A stretch of DNA of 64,000 bases from assembly GCF_051020985.1 (NCBI RefSeq), contig NW_027475134.1:2914001-2978000 (forward strand), in the 5' to 3' direction. Numbering within the stretch: the first letter of the stretch is position 1; each line of letters starts with the position of its first letter. This DNA is from Nomia melanderi (Eukaryota > Arthropoda > Insecta > Hymenoptera > Halictidae). A model generated the notes under the pieces. The model made no database searches and was not told where the DNA came from. It saw nothing but the letters and a program-made list of their open reading frames with translations. A program made the translations under genes and the position numbers. This document shows, piece by piece, positions 47,075 to 59,209 of this stretch.

Positions 47075-47952
47075 GTCTCATGGGGCCGGACACTCAGGGT
47101 CAGTGAAAAATCCAATATATATGTGGTGATATCTCGGGTGCTATTACAGATAGCGCAATAAATCAAAGTGCATTGTCTGTAGGAGGCCCTGGCGCATGAA
47201 TCTGTGCAGCGGGAACGTCCTCGGACCTCCAGGGGCCGAGGAAACCACAGTCTCATGGGGCCGGACACTCAGGGTCAGTGGAAAATCCAATATAGATCTG
47301 GTGATATCTCGGGTGCTATTACAGATAGCGCAATAAATCAAAGTGCATTACCTGTAGGCGGCCCTGGCGCATGAATCTGTGCAGCGGGAACGTCCTCGGA
47401 CCTCCAGGGGCCGAGACAACGACCGTCTCATGGGGCCGGACACTCAGGGTCAGGGTAAAATCCAATATATATCTGGTGATATCTCGGGTGCTATTACAGA
47501 TAGCGCAATAAATCAATGTGCATTGTCTGTAGGAGGCCCAGGCGCATGAATCTGTTCAGCGGGAACGACCTCGGACGACCAGGGGCCGAGAAAACCACAG
47601 TCTCATGGGGCCGGACACTCAGGGTCAGGGGAAAATCCAATATATATCTGGTGATATCTCGGGTGCTATTAGAGATAGCGCAATAAACCAAAGTGAATTA
47701 TCTGCTGGAGGCACTGGCGCATGAATCTGTGCAACGGGAACGACCTCGGACCACCAGGGGCCGAGAAAACGACCGTCTCATGGGGCCGGACACTCAGGGT
47801 CAGTGAAAAATCCAATATATATATCTGGTGATATCTCGGCTGCTATTATAGATAGCGCAATAAATCAAAGTGCATTGTCTGTAGGAGGCCCTGGCGCATG
47901 AATCTGTGCAGCGGGTACGACCTCGGAACACCCGGGGACCGAGAAAACCACC
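47075..47952. repeat. 878-bp higher-order unit
   Basis: Same order as the reference 877-bp unit. A single extra C near 47,933 (CACCCGGGGACC) makes it 878 bp and CTGCTGGAGG near 47,703 replaces CTGCAGGAGG. Confidence 0.87.
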
Positions 47953-48829
47953 GTCTCATGGGGCCGGACACTCAGGGTCAGTGAAAAATCCAATATATAT
48001 GTGGTGATATCTCGGGTGCTATTACAGATAGCGCAATAAATCAAAGTGCATTGTCTGTAGGAGGCCCTGGCGCATGAATCTGTGCAGCGGGAACGTCCTC
48101 GGACCTCCAGGGGCCGAGGAAACCACAGTCTCATGGGGCCGGACACTCAGGGTCAGTGGAAAATCCAATATAGATCTGGTGATATCTCGGGTGCTATTAC
48201 AGATAGCGCAATAAATCAAAGTGCATTACCTGTAGGAGGCCCTGGCGCATGAATCTGTGCAGCGGGAACGTCCTCGGACCTCCAGGGGCCGAGACAACGA
48301 CCGTCTCATGGGGCCGGACACTCAGGGTCAGGGTAAAATCCAATATATATCTGGTGATATCTCGGGTGCTATTACAGATAGCGCAATAAATCAATGTGCA
48401 TTGTCTGTAGGAGGCCCAGGCGCATGAATCTGTTCAGCGGGAACGACCTCAGACGACCAGGGGCCGAGAAAACCACAGTCTCATGGGGCCGGACACTCAG
48501 GGTCAGGGGAAAATCCAATATATATCTGGTGATATCTCGGGTGCTATTAGAGATAGCGCAATAAACCAAAGTGAATTATCTGCAGGAGGCACTGGCGCAT
48601 GAATCTGTGCAACGGGAACGACCTCGGACCACCAGGGGCCGAGAAAACGACCGTCTCATGGGGCCGGACACTCAGGGTCAGTGAAAAATCCAATATATAT
48701 ATCTGGTGATATCTCGGCTGCTATTAAAGATAGCGCAATAAATCAAAGCGCATTGTCTGTAGGAGGCCCTGGCGCATGAATCTGTGCAGCGGGTACGACC
48801 TCGGAACACCAGGGACCGAGAAAACCACC
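47953..48829. repeat. 877-bp higher-order unit
   Basis: Same five monomers as the reference. A private change CCTCAGACGACC near 48,448 is shared with the next full unit (near 49,853), so these two are closer to each other than to the rest. Confidence 0.88.
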
Positions 48830-49356
48830 GTCTCATGGGGCCGGACACTCAGGGTCAGTGAAAAATCCAATATATATGTGGTGATATCTCGGGTGCTATT
48901 ACAGATAGCGCAATAAATCAATGTGCATTGTCTGTAGGAGGCCCAGGCGCATGAATCTGTTCAGCGGGAACGACCTCGGACGACCAGGGGCCGAGAAAAC
49001 CACAGTCTCATGGGGCCGGACACTCAGGGTCAGGGGAAAATCCAATATATATCTGGTGATATCTCGGGTGCTATTAGAGATAGCGCAATAAACCGAAGTG
49101 AATTATCTGCAGGAGGCACTGGCGCATGAATCTGTGCAACGGGAACGACCTCGGACCACCAGGGGCCGAGAAAACGACCGTCTCATGGGGCCGGACACTC
49201 AGGGTCAGTGAAAAATCCAATATATATATCTGGTGATATCTCGGCTGCTATTATAGATAGCGCAATAAATCAAAGTGCATTGTCTGTAGGAGGCCCTGGC
49301 GCATGAATCTGTCCAGCGGGTACGACCTCGGAACACCAGGGACCGAGACAACCACC
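48830..49356. repeat. 527-bp deletion derivative of the 877-bp unit
   Basis: Two monomers (350 bp) are missing. The GTGGTGATATC half-unit runs straight into CAATCAATGTGC or its equivalent near 48,908, and the unit otherwise continues normally to its AT-expanded end. It also has AACCGAAGTG near 49,092. Confidence 0.88.
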
Positions 49357-50233
49357 GTCTCATGGGGCCGGACACTCAGGGTCAGTGAAAAATCCAATAT
49401 ATATGTGGTGATATCTCGGGTGCTATTACAGATAGCGCAATAAATCAAAGTGCATTGTCTGTAGGAGGCCCTGGCGCATGAATCTGTGCAGCGGGAACGT
49501 CCTCGGACCTCCAGGGGCCGAGGAAACCACAGTCTCATGGGGCCGGACACTCAGGGTCAGTGGAAAATCCAATATAGATCTGGTGATATCTCGGGTGCTA
49601 TTACAGATAGCGCAATAAATCAAAGTGCATTACCTGTAGGAGGCCCTGGCGCATGAATCTGTGCAGCGGGAACGTCCTCGGACCTCCAGGGGCCGAGACA
49701 ACGACCGTCTCATGGGGCCGGACACTCAGGGTCAGGGTAAAATCCAATATATATCTGGTGATATCTCGGGTGCTATTACAGATAGCGCAATAAATCAATG
49801 TGCATTGTCTGTAGGAGGCCCAGGCGCATGAATCTGTTCAGCGGGAACGACCTCAGACGACCAGGGGCCGAGAAAACCACAGTCTCATGGGGCCGGACAC
49901 TCAGGGTCAGGGGAAAATCCAATATATATCTGGTGATATCTCGGGTGCTATTAGAGATAGCGCAATAAACCAAAGTGAATTATCTGCAGGAGGCACTGGC
50001 GCATGAATCTGTGCAACGGGAACGACCTCGGACCACCAGGGGCCGAGAAAACGACCGTCTCATGGGGCCGGACACTCAGGGTCAGTGAAAAATCCAATAT
50101 ATATATCTGGTGATATCTCGGCTGCTATTAAAGATAGCGCAATAAATCAAAGCGCATTGTCTGTAGGAGGCCCTGGCGCATGAATCTGTGCAGCGGGTAC
50201 GACCTCGGAACACCAGGGACCGAGAAAACCACC
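49357..50233. repeat. 877-bp higher-order unit
   Basis: Same five monomers. It has private changes near its left end (GTCCAGCGGG near 49,312 in the preceding monomer, GAGACAACCACC near 49,345) and shares CCTCAGACGACC with the 47,953 unit. Confidence 0.88.
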
Positions 50234-50933
50234 GTCTCATGGGGCCGGACACTCAGGGTCAGTGAAAAATCCAATATATATGTGGTGATATCTCGGGTGC
50301 TATTACAGATAGCGCAATAAATCAAAGTGCATTGTCTGTAGGAGGCCCTGGCGCATGAATCTGTGCAGCGGGAACGTCCTCGGACCTCCAGGGGCCGAGG
50401 AAACCACAGTCTCATGGGGCCGGACACTCAGGGTCAGTGGAAAATCCAATATAGATCTGGTGATATCTCGGGTGCTATTACAGATAGCGCAATAAATCAA
50501 AGTGCATTACCTGTAGGAGGCCCTGGCGCATGAATCTGTGCAGCGGGAACGTCCTCGGACCTCCAGGGGCCGAGACAACGACCGTCTCATGGGGCCGGAC
50601 ACTCAGGGTCAGGGTAAAATCCAATATATATCTGGTGATATCTCGGGTGCTATTACAGATAGCGCAATAAATCAATGTGCATTGTCTGTAGGAGGCCCAG
50701 GCGCATGAATCTGTTCAGCGGGAACGACCTCGGACGACTAGGGGCCGAGAAAACCACAGTCTCATGGGGCCGGACACTCAGGGTCAGGGGAAAATCCAAT
50801 ATATATCTGGTGATATCTCGGGTGCTATTAGAGATAGCGCAATAAACCAAAGTGAATTATCTGCAGGAGGCACTGGCGCATGAATCTGTGCAACGGGAAC
50901 GACCTCGGACCACCAGGGGCCGAGAAAACCACA
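50234..50933. repeat. Last, incomplete 877-bp unit
   Basis: The first four monomers of the unit are present, with GACGACTAGGGG near 50,735. At about 50,925 the expected AAAACGACCG is replaced by AAAACCACAG and the array passes into block D9 instead of the AT-expanded monomer. Confidence 0.85.
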
Positions 50934-52116
50934 GTCTCATGGGGCCGGACACTCAGGGTCAGGGGAAAATCCAATATATATCTGGTGATATCTCGGGTGC
51001 TATTAGAGATAGCGCAATAAATCAAAGTGCATTGTCTGTAGGAGGCCCTGGCGCATGAATCTGTGCAGCGGGAAGGACCTCGGAACACCAGGGGCCGAGA
51101 AAACCACCGTCACATGGGGCAGGACACTCAGGGTCAGTGAAAAATCCAATATATATATGGTGATATCTCGGGTGCTATTACAGATACCGCAATAAATCAA
51201 AGTGCATTGTCTGTAGGAGACCCTGGCGCATGAACCTGTGCAGCGGGAACGACCTCGGACCACCACGGGCCGAGAAAACGACCGTCTCATGGGGCCGGAC
51301 GCTCAGGGTCAGGGAAAAATCCAATATATAGGTGGTGATATCTCGGGTGCTATTACAGATAGCGCAATAAATCAAAGTGCATTGTCTGTAGGAGACACTG
51401 GCGCATGAACCTGTGCAGCGGGAACGACCTCGGACCACCAGGGGCCGAGAAAACCACAGTCTCATGGGGCCGGACACTCAGGGTCAGGGAAAAATCCAAT
51501 ATATATCTGGTGATATCTCGGGTGCTATTACAGATAGCGCAATAAACCAAAGTGAATTATCTGCAGGAGGCCCTGGCGCATGAATCTGTGCAGCGAGAAC
51601 GACCTCGGACCACCAGGGGCCGAGAAAACTACCGTCTCATGGGGCCGGTCAGTCAGGGTCAGTGAAAAATCCAATATATATCTGCTGATATCTCGGCTGC
51701 TATTACAGATAGCGCAATAAATCAAAGTGCATTGTCTGTAGGAGGCCCTGGCGCATGAATCTGTGCAGCGGGAACGACCTCGGAGCACCAGGGGCGAGAC
51801 AACCACCTTCTCATGGTGCCGGAAACTCAGGGTCAGGGAAAAATCCAATATATATCTGGTGATATCTCGGGTCCTATTACAGATAGCGCAATAAATCAAA
51901 GTGCATTACCTGTAGGAGGCCCTGGCGCATGAATCTGTGCAGCGGGAACGTCCTCGGACCTCCAGGGGCCGAGAAAACCACAGTCTCATGGGGCCGGACA
52001 CTCAGGGTCAGGGGAAAATCCAATATATATCTGGTGATATCTCGGGTGCTATTAGAGATAGCGCAATAAACCAAAGTGAATTATCTGCAGGAGGCCCTGG
52101 CGCATGAATCTGTGCA
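50513..52116. repeat. Block D9 copy 2 (1,604 bp shared with 60,839-62,442)
   Basis: The block matches 60,839-62,442 at a constant offset of 10,326 bp with only a handful of differences seen by eye, for example CACCACGGGCC near 51,262 and GACGACTAGGGG near 50,735. The left edge is CATTACCTG against CATTGTCTG; the right edge is GTGCAACGG against GTGCAGCGG. It also matches 3,779-5,338. Confidence 0.88.
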
Positions 52117-52382
52117 ACGGGAGCGACCTCGGACCACCAGGGGCAGAGAAAACCACAGTCTCATGGGGCGGGACACTCAGGGTCAGGGGAAAATCCAATA
52201 TATATCTGGTGATATCTCGGATGCTATTAGAGATAGCGCAATAAACCAAAGTGAATTATCTGCAGGAGGCCCTGGCGCATGAATCTGTGCAGCGGGAACG
52301 TCCTCGGACCTCCAGGGTCCGAGAAAACCACAGTCTCATGTGGCCGGACACTCAGGGTCAGGGGAAAATCCAATATAGATCT
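52117..52382. repeat. GGGAGCGACC / GGGGCAGAG / GGGGCGGGAC module
   Basis: Monomers with GCAACGGGAGCGACC, GGGGCAGAGAAAACC and ATGGGGCGGGAC, then one with CCAGGGTCCGAG. The same series recurs near 58,420-58,500 and 58,770-59,030, the latter at offset 6,652 bp, so it is another copied module. Confidence 0.8.
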
Positions 52383-53400
52383 AGTGATATCTCGGGTGCT
52401 ATTAGAGATAGCGCAATAAACCAAAGTGAATTATCTGCAGGAGGCCCTGGCGCATGAATCTGTGCAACGGGAACGACCTCGGAGCACCAGGGGCCGAGAA
52501 AACCACCGTCACATGGGGCAGGACACTCAGGGTCAGTGAAAAATCCAATATATATATGGTGATATCTCGGGTGCTATTACAGATACCGCAATAAATCAAA
52601 GTGCATTGTCTGTAGGAGACCCTGGCGCATGAACCTGTGCAGCGGGAACGACCTCGGACCACCAGGGGCCGAGAAAACGACCGTCTCATGGGGCCGGACG
52701 CTCAGGGTCAGGGAAAAATCCAATATATAGGTGGTGATATCTCGGGTGCTATTACAGATAGCGCAATAAATCAAAGTGCATTGTCTGTAGGAGACCCTGG
52801 CGCATGAACCTGTGCAGCGGGAACGACCTCGGACCACCAGGGGCCGAGAAAACCACAGTCTCATGGGGCCGTTCACTCAGGGTCAGGGAAAATTCCAATA
52901 TATATCTGGTGATATCTCGGGTGCTATTACAGATAGCGCAATAAATCAAAGTGCATTGTCTGTAGGAGGCCCTGGCGCATGAATCTGTGCAGCGGGAACG
53001 ACCTGGGACCACCAGGGGCCGAGAAAACCACAGTCTCATGGGGCCGGACACTCAGGGTCAGGGGAAAATCCAATATATATCTGGTGATATGTCGGGTGCT
53101 ATTACAGATAGCGCAATAAATCAAAGTGCATTGTCTGTAGGAGGCCCTGGCGCATGAACTTGTGCAGCAGGAACGTTCTCGGACCTCCAGGGGCCGAGAA
53201 AACCACAGTCTCATGGGGCCGGACACTCAGGGTCAGGGGAAAATCCAATATATATCTGGTGATATCTCGGGTGCTATTAGAGATAGCGCAATAAACCAAA
53301 GTGAATTATCTGCAGGAGGCCCTGGCGCATGAATCTGTGCAACGGGAACGACCTCGGACCACCAGGGGCCAAGAAAACGACAGTCTCATGGGGCCGGATA
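52383..53400. repeat. Block D10 copy 1 (also from 55,710 and from 59,210)
   Basis: About six monomers: GCAACGGG with GGAGCACC and GTCACATGGGGCAGG, TATATATATGGTG with GATACCGC, GACGCTCAGG with ATATAGGTGG, GCCGTTCACTC with GAAAATTCC, GATATGTCGGG with AACTTGTGC, then GGCCAAGAAAACGAC. Offsets are 3,327 and 6,827 bp. The middle copy lacks the GATATGTCGGG monomer. The first unit is also very similar to one near 18,085-18,372. Confidence 0.84.
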
Positions 53401-55709
53401 CTCAGGGTCAGGGTAAAATCCAATATATATCTGGTGATATCTCGGGTGCTATTACAGATAGCGCAATAAATCAATGTGCATTGTCTGTAGGAGGCCCAGG
53501 CGCATGAATCTGTTCAGCGGGAACGACCTAGGACGACCAGGGGCCGAGAAAACCACAGTCTCATGGGGCCGGACACTCAGGGTCAGGGGAAAATCCAATA
53601 TATATCTGGTGATATCTCGGGTGCTATTAGAGATAGCGCAATAAACCAAAGTGAATTATCTGCAGGAGGCACTGGCGCATGAATCTGTGCAACGGGAACG
53701 ACCTCGGACCACCAGGGGCCGAGAAAACGACCGTCTCATGGGGCCGGACACTCAGGGTCAGTGAAAAATCCAATATATATATCTGGTGATATCTCGGCTG
53801 CTATTACAGATAGCGCAATAAATCAATGTGCATTGTCTGTAGGAGGCCCAGGCGCATGAATCTGTTCAGCGGGAAGGACCTCGGAACACCAGGGGCCGAG
53901 AAAACCACCGTCACATGGGGCAGGACACTCAGGGTCAGTGAAAAATCCAATATATATATGGTGATATCTCGGGTGCTATTACAGATACCGCAATAAACCA
54001 AAGTGCATTGTCTGTAGGAGACCCTGGCGCATGAAACTGTGCAGCGGGAACGACCTCGGAGCACCAGGGGCGAGACAACCACCTTCTCATGGTGCCGGAA
54101 ACTCAGGGTCAGGGAAAAATCCAATATATATCTGGTGATATCTCGGATCCTATTACAGATAGCGCAATAAATCAAAGTGCATTACCTGTAGGAGGCCCTG
54201 GCGCATGAATCTGTGCAGCGGGAACGTCCTCGGACCTCCAGGGGCCGAGAAAACCACAGTCTCATGGGGCCGGACACTCAGGGTCAGGGGAAAATCCAAT
54301 ATATATCTGGTGATATCTCGGGTGCTATTAGAGATAGCGCAATAAACCAAAGTGAATTATCTGCAGGAGGCCCTGGCGCATGAATCTGTGCAACGGGAAC
54401 GACCTCGGACCACCAGGGGCCAAGAAAACGACAGTCTCATGGGGCCGGATACTCAGGGTCAGGGGAAAATCCAATATAGATCTGGTGATATCTCGGGTGC
54501 TATTACAGATAGCGCAATAAATCAAAGTGCATTACCTGTAGGAGGCCCTGGCGCATGAATCTGTGCAGCGGGAACGTCCTCGGACCTCCAGGGGCCGAGA
54601 CAACGACCGTCTCATGGGGCCGGACACTCAGGGTCAGGGTAAAATCCAATATATATCTGGTGATATCTCGGGTGCTATTACAGATAGCGCAATAAATCAA
54701 TGTGCATTGTCTGTAGGAGGCCCAGGCGCATGAATCTGTTCAGCGGGAACGACCTAGGACGACCAGGGGCCGAGAAAACCACAGTCTCATGGGGCCGGAC
54801 ACTCAGGGTCAGGGGAAAATCCAATATATATCTGGTGATATCTCGGGTGCTATTAGAGATAGCGCAATAAACCAAAGTGAATTATCTGCAGGAGGCACTG
54901 GCGCATGAATCTGTGCAACGGGAACGACCTCGGACCACCAGGGGCCGAGAAAACGACCGTCTCATGGGGCCGGACACTCAGGGTCAGTGAAAAATCCAAT
55001 ATATATATCTGGTGATATCTCGGCTGCTATTAAAGATAGCGCAATAAATCAAAGTGCATTGTCTGTAGGAGGCCCTGGCGCATGAATCTGTGCAGCGGGT
55101 ACGTCCTCGGAACACCAGGGACCGAGAAAACCACCGTCTCATGGGGCCGGACACTCAGGGTCAGTGAAAAATCCAATATATATGTGGTGATATCTCGGGT
55201 GCTATTACAGATACCGCAATAAACCAAAGTGCATTGTCTGTAGGAGACCCTGGCGCATGAACCTGTGCAGCGGGAACGGCCTCGGAGCACCAGGGGCGAG
55301 ACAACCACCTTCTCATGGTGCCGGAAACTCAGGGTCAGGGAAAAATCCAATATATATCTGGTGATATCTCGGGTCCTATTACAGATAGCGCAATAAATCA
55401 AAGTGCATTACCTGTAGGAGGCCCTGGCGCATGAATCTGTGCAGCGGGAACGTCCTCGGACCTCCAGGGGCCGAGAAAACCACAGTCTCATGGGGCCGGA
55501 CACTCAGGGTCAGGGGAAAATCCAATATAGATCTGGTGATATCTCGGGTGCTATTACAGATAGCGCAATAAATCAAAGTGCATTGTCTGTAGGAGGCCCA
55601 GGCGCATGAATCTGTTCAGCGGGAACGACCTCGGACGACCAGGGGCCGAGAAAACCACAGTCTCATGGGGCCGGACACTCAGGGTCAGGGGAAAATCCAA
55701 TATATATCT
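53401..55709. repeat. Alternating cassette and GGCGAGACAACC units
   Basis: Two similar runs (about 53,400-54,480 and 54,540-55,560) each hold the four-monomer cassette, an AT-expanded 177-bp unit (near 53,780 and 55,000), a hybrid unit with GATACCGCAATAAACC, and a 174-bp unit with ATGGTGCCGGAAACTC. Hybrids are evident: the unit near 53,815 joins a TCGGCTGCTATT start to a CAATGTGC end. Confidence 0.78.
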
Positions 55710-56935
55710 GGTGATATCTCGGGTGCTATTAGAGATAGCGCAATAAACCAAAGTGAATTATCTGCAGGAGGCCCTGGCGCATGAATCTGTGCAACGGGAA
55801 CGACCTCGGAGCACCAGGGGCCGAGAAAACCACCGTCACATGGGGCAGGACACTCAGGGTCAGTGAAAAATCCAATATATATATGGTGATATCTCGGGTG
55901 CTATTACAGATACCGCAATAAATCAAAGTGCATTGTCTGTAGGAGACCCTGGCGCATGAACCTGTGCAGCGGGAACGACCTCGGACCACCAGGGGCCGAG
56001 AAAACGACCGTCTCATGGGGCCGGACGCTCAGGGTCAGGGAAAAATCCAATATATAGGTGGTGATATCTCGGGTGCTATTACAGATACCGCAATAAATCA
56101 AAGTGCATTGTCTGTAGGAGACCCTGGCGCATGAACCTGTGCAGCGGGAACGACCTCGGACCACCAGGGGCCGAGAAAACCACAGTCTCATGGGGCCGTT
56201 CACTCAGGGTCAGGGAAAATTCCAATATATATCTGGTGATATCTCGGGTGCTATTACAGATAGCGCAATAAATCAAAGTGCATTGTCTGTAGGAGGCCCT
56301 GGCGCATGAACTTGTGCAGCGGGAACGTTCTCGGACCTCCAGGGGCCGAGAAAACCACAGTCTCATGGGGCCGGACACTCAGGGTCAGGGGAAAATCCAA
56401 TATATATCTGGTGATATCTCGGGTGCTATTAGAGATAGCGCAATAAACCAAAGTGAATTATCTGCAGGAGGCCCTGGCGCATGAATCTGTGCAACGGGAA
56501 CGACCTCGGACCACCAGGGGCCAAGAAAACGACAGTCTCATGGGGCCGGATACTCAGGGTCAGGGGAAAATCCAATATAGATCTGGTGATATCTCGGGTG
56601 CTATTACAGATAGCGCAATAAATCAAAGTGCATTACCTGTAGGAGGCCCTGGCGCATGAATCTGTGCAGCGGGAACGTCCTCGGACCTCCAGGGGCCGAG
56701 ACAACGACCGTCTCATGGGGCCGGACACTCAGGGTCAGGGTAAAATCCAATATATATCTGGTGATATCTCGGGTGCTATTACAGATAGCGCAATAAATCA
56801 ATGTGCATTGTCTGTAGGAGGCCCAGGCGCATGAATCTGTTCAGCGGGAACGACCTCGGACGACCAGGGGCCGAGAAAACCACAGTCTCATGGGGCCGGA
56901 CACTCAGGGTCAGGGGAAAATCCAATATATATGTG
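55710..56935. repeat. Block D10 copy 2 and a cassette
   Basis: D10 with one monomer missing, followed by TATAGATCTGG, GACAACGACCG and CCCAGGCGC units. GATACCGC appears in two successive monomers (near 55,910 and 56,085) where other copies have it once. Confidence 0.82.
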
Positions 56936-58335
56936 GTGATATCTCGGGTGCTATTACAGATAGCGCAATAAATCAAAGTGCATTGTCTGTAGGAGGCCCT
57001 GGCGCATGAATCTGTGCAGCGGGAACGTCCTCGGACCTCCAGGGGCCGAGGAAACCACAGTCTCATGGGGCCGGACACTCAGGGTCAGTGGAAAATCCAA
57101 TATAGATCTGGTGATATCTCGGGTGCTATTACAGATAGCGCAATAAATCAAAGTGCATTACCTGTAGGAGGCCCTGGCGCATGAATCTGTGCAGCGGGAA
57201 CGTCCTCGGACCTCCAGGGGCCGAGACAACGACCGTCTCATGGGGCCGGACACTCAGGGTCAGGGTAAAATCCAATATATATCTGGTGATATCTCGGGTG
57301 CTATTACAGATAGCGCAATAAATCAATGTGCATTGTCTGTAGGAGGCCCAGGCGCATGAATCTGTTCAGCGGGAACGACCTCGGACGACCAGGGGCCGAG
57401 AAAACCACAGTCTCATGGGGCCGGACGCTCAGGGTCAGGGAAAAATCCAATATATAGGTGGTGATATCTCGGGTGCTATTACAGATAGCGCAATAAATCA
57501 AAGTGCATTGTCTGTAGGAGACACTGGCGCATGAACCTGTGCAGCGGGAACGACCTCGGACCACCAGGGGCCGAGAAAACCACAGTCTCATGGGGCCGGA
57601 CACTCAGGGTCAGGGAAAAATCCAATATATATCTGGTGATATCTCGGGTGCTATTACAGATAGCGCAATAAATCAAATTGCATTGTCTGTAGGAGGCCCT
57701 GGCGCATGAATCTGTGCAGCGGGAACGTCCTCGGACCTCCAGGGGCCGAGGAAACCACAGTCTCATGGGGCCGGACACTCAGGGTCAGTGGAAAATCCAA
57801 TATAGATCTGGTGATATCTCGGGTGCTATTACAGATAGCGCAATAAATCAAAGTGCATTACCTGTAGGAGGCCCTGGCGCATGAATCTGTGCAGCGGGAA
57901 CGTCCTCGGACCTCCAGGGGCCGAGACAACGACCGTCTCATGGGGCCGGACACTCAGGGTCAGGGTAAAATCCAATATATATCTGGTGATATCTCGGGTG
58001 CTATTACAGATAGCGCAATAAATCAATGTGCATTGTCTGTAGGAGGCCCAGGCGCATGAATCTGTTCAGCGGGAACGACCTCGGACGACCAGGGGCCGAG
58101 AAAACCACAGTCTCATGGGGCCGGACGCTCAGGGTCAGGGAAAAATCCAATATATAGGTGGTGATATCTCGGGTGCTATTACAGATAGCGCAATAAATCA
58201 AAGTGCATTGTCTGTAGGAGACACTGGCGCATGAACCTGTGCAGCGGGAACGACCTCGGACCACCAGGGGCCGAGAAAACCACAGTCTCATGGGGCCGGA
58301 CACTCAGGGTCAGGGAAAAATCCAATATATATCTG
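56936..58335. repeat. Two tandem 700-bp (4-mer) units
   Basis: 56,936-57,635 and 57,636-58,335 are two copies of four monomers: GAACGTCC with GAGGAAACC, TATAGATCTGG with GACAACGACCG, GGGTAAAATCC with CCCAGGCGC, and ATATAGGTGG with GACACTGGCGC. Only small changes are seen, such as AATTGCATTG near 57,677. Identity continues to about 58,356. Confidence 0.87.
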
Positions 58336-59209
58336 GTGATATCTCGGGTGCTATTAGAGATAGCGCAATGAACCAAAGTGAATTATCTGCAGGAGGCCCT
58401 GGCGCATGAATCTGTGCAACGGGAGCGACCTCGGACCACCAGGGGCAGAGAAAACCACAGTCTCATGGGGCGGGACACTCAGGGTCAGGGGAAAATCCAA
58501 TATATATCTGGTGATATCTCGGGTCCTATTACAGATAGCGCAATAAATCAAAGTGCATTACCTGTAGGAGGCCCTGGCGCATGAATCTGTGCAGCGGGAA
58601 CGTCCTCGGACCTCCAGGGGCCGAGAAAACCACAGTCTCATGGGGCCGGACACTCAGGGTCAGGGGAAAATCCAATATATATCTGGTGATATCTCGGGTG
58701 CTATTAGAGATAGCGCAATAAACCAAAGTGAATTATCTGCAGGAGGCCCTGGCGCATGAATCTGTGCAACGGGAGCGACCTCGGACCACCAGGGGCAGAG
58801 AAAACCACAGTCTCATGGGGCGGGACACTCAGGGTCAGGGGAAAATCCAATATATATCTGGTGATATCTCGGGTGCTATTAGAGATAGCGCAATAAACCA
58901 AAGTGAATTATCTGCAGGAGGCCCTGGCGCATGAATCTGTGCAGCGGGAACGTCCTCGGACCTCCAGGGTCCGAGAAAACCACAGTCTCATGGGGCCGGA
59001 CACTCAGGGTCAGGGGAAAATCCAATATAGATCTGGTGATATCTCGGGTGCTATTACAGATAGCGCAATAAATCAAAGTGCATTGTCTGTAGGAGGCCCA
59101 GGCGCATGAATCTGTTCAGCGGGAACGACCTCGGACGACCAGGGGCCGAGAAAACCACAGTCTCATGGGGCCGGACACTCAGGGTCAGGGGAAAATCCAA
59201 TATATATCT
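58336..59209. repeat. Two 350-bp spaced GGGAGCGACC units and a copy of 51.9-52.4 kb
   Basis: The GCAACGGGAGCGACC / GGGGCAGAG unit occurs near 58,420 and again 350 bp later near 58,770. The second, with its flanks, matches 51,880-52,390 at offset 6,652. Confidence 0.8.
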
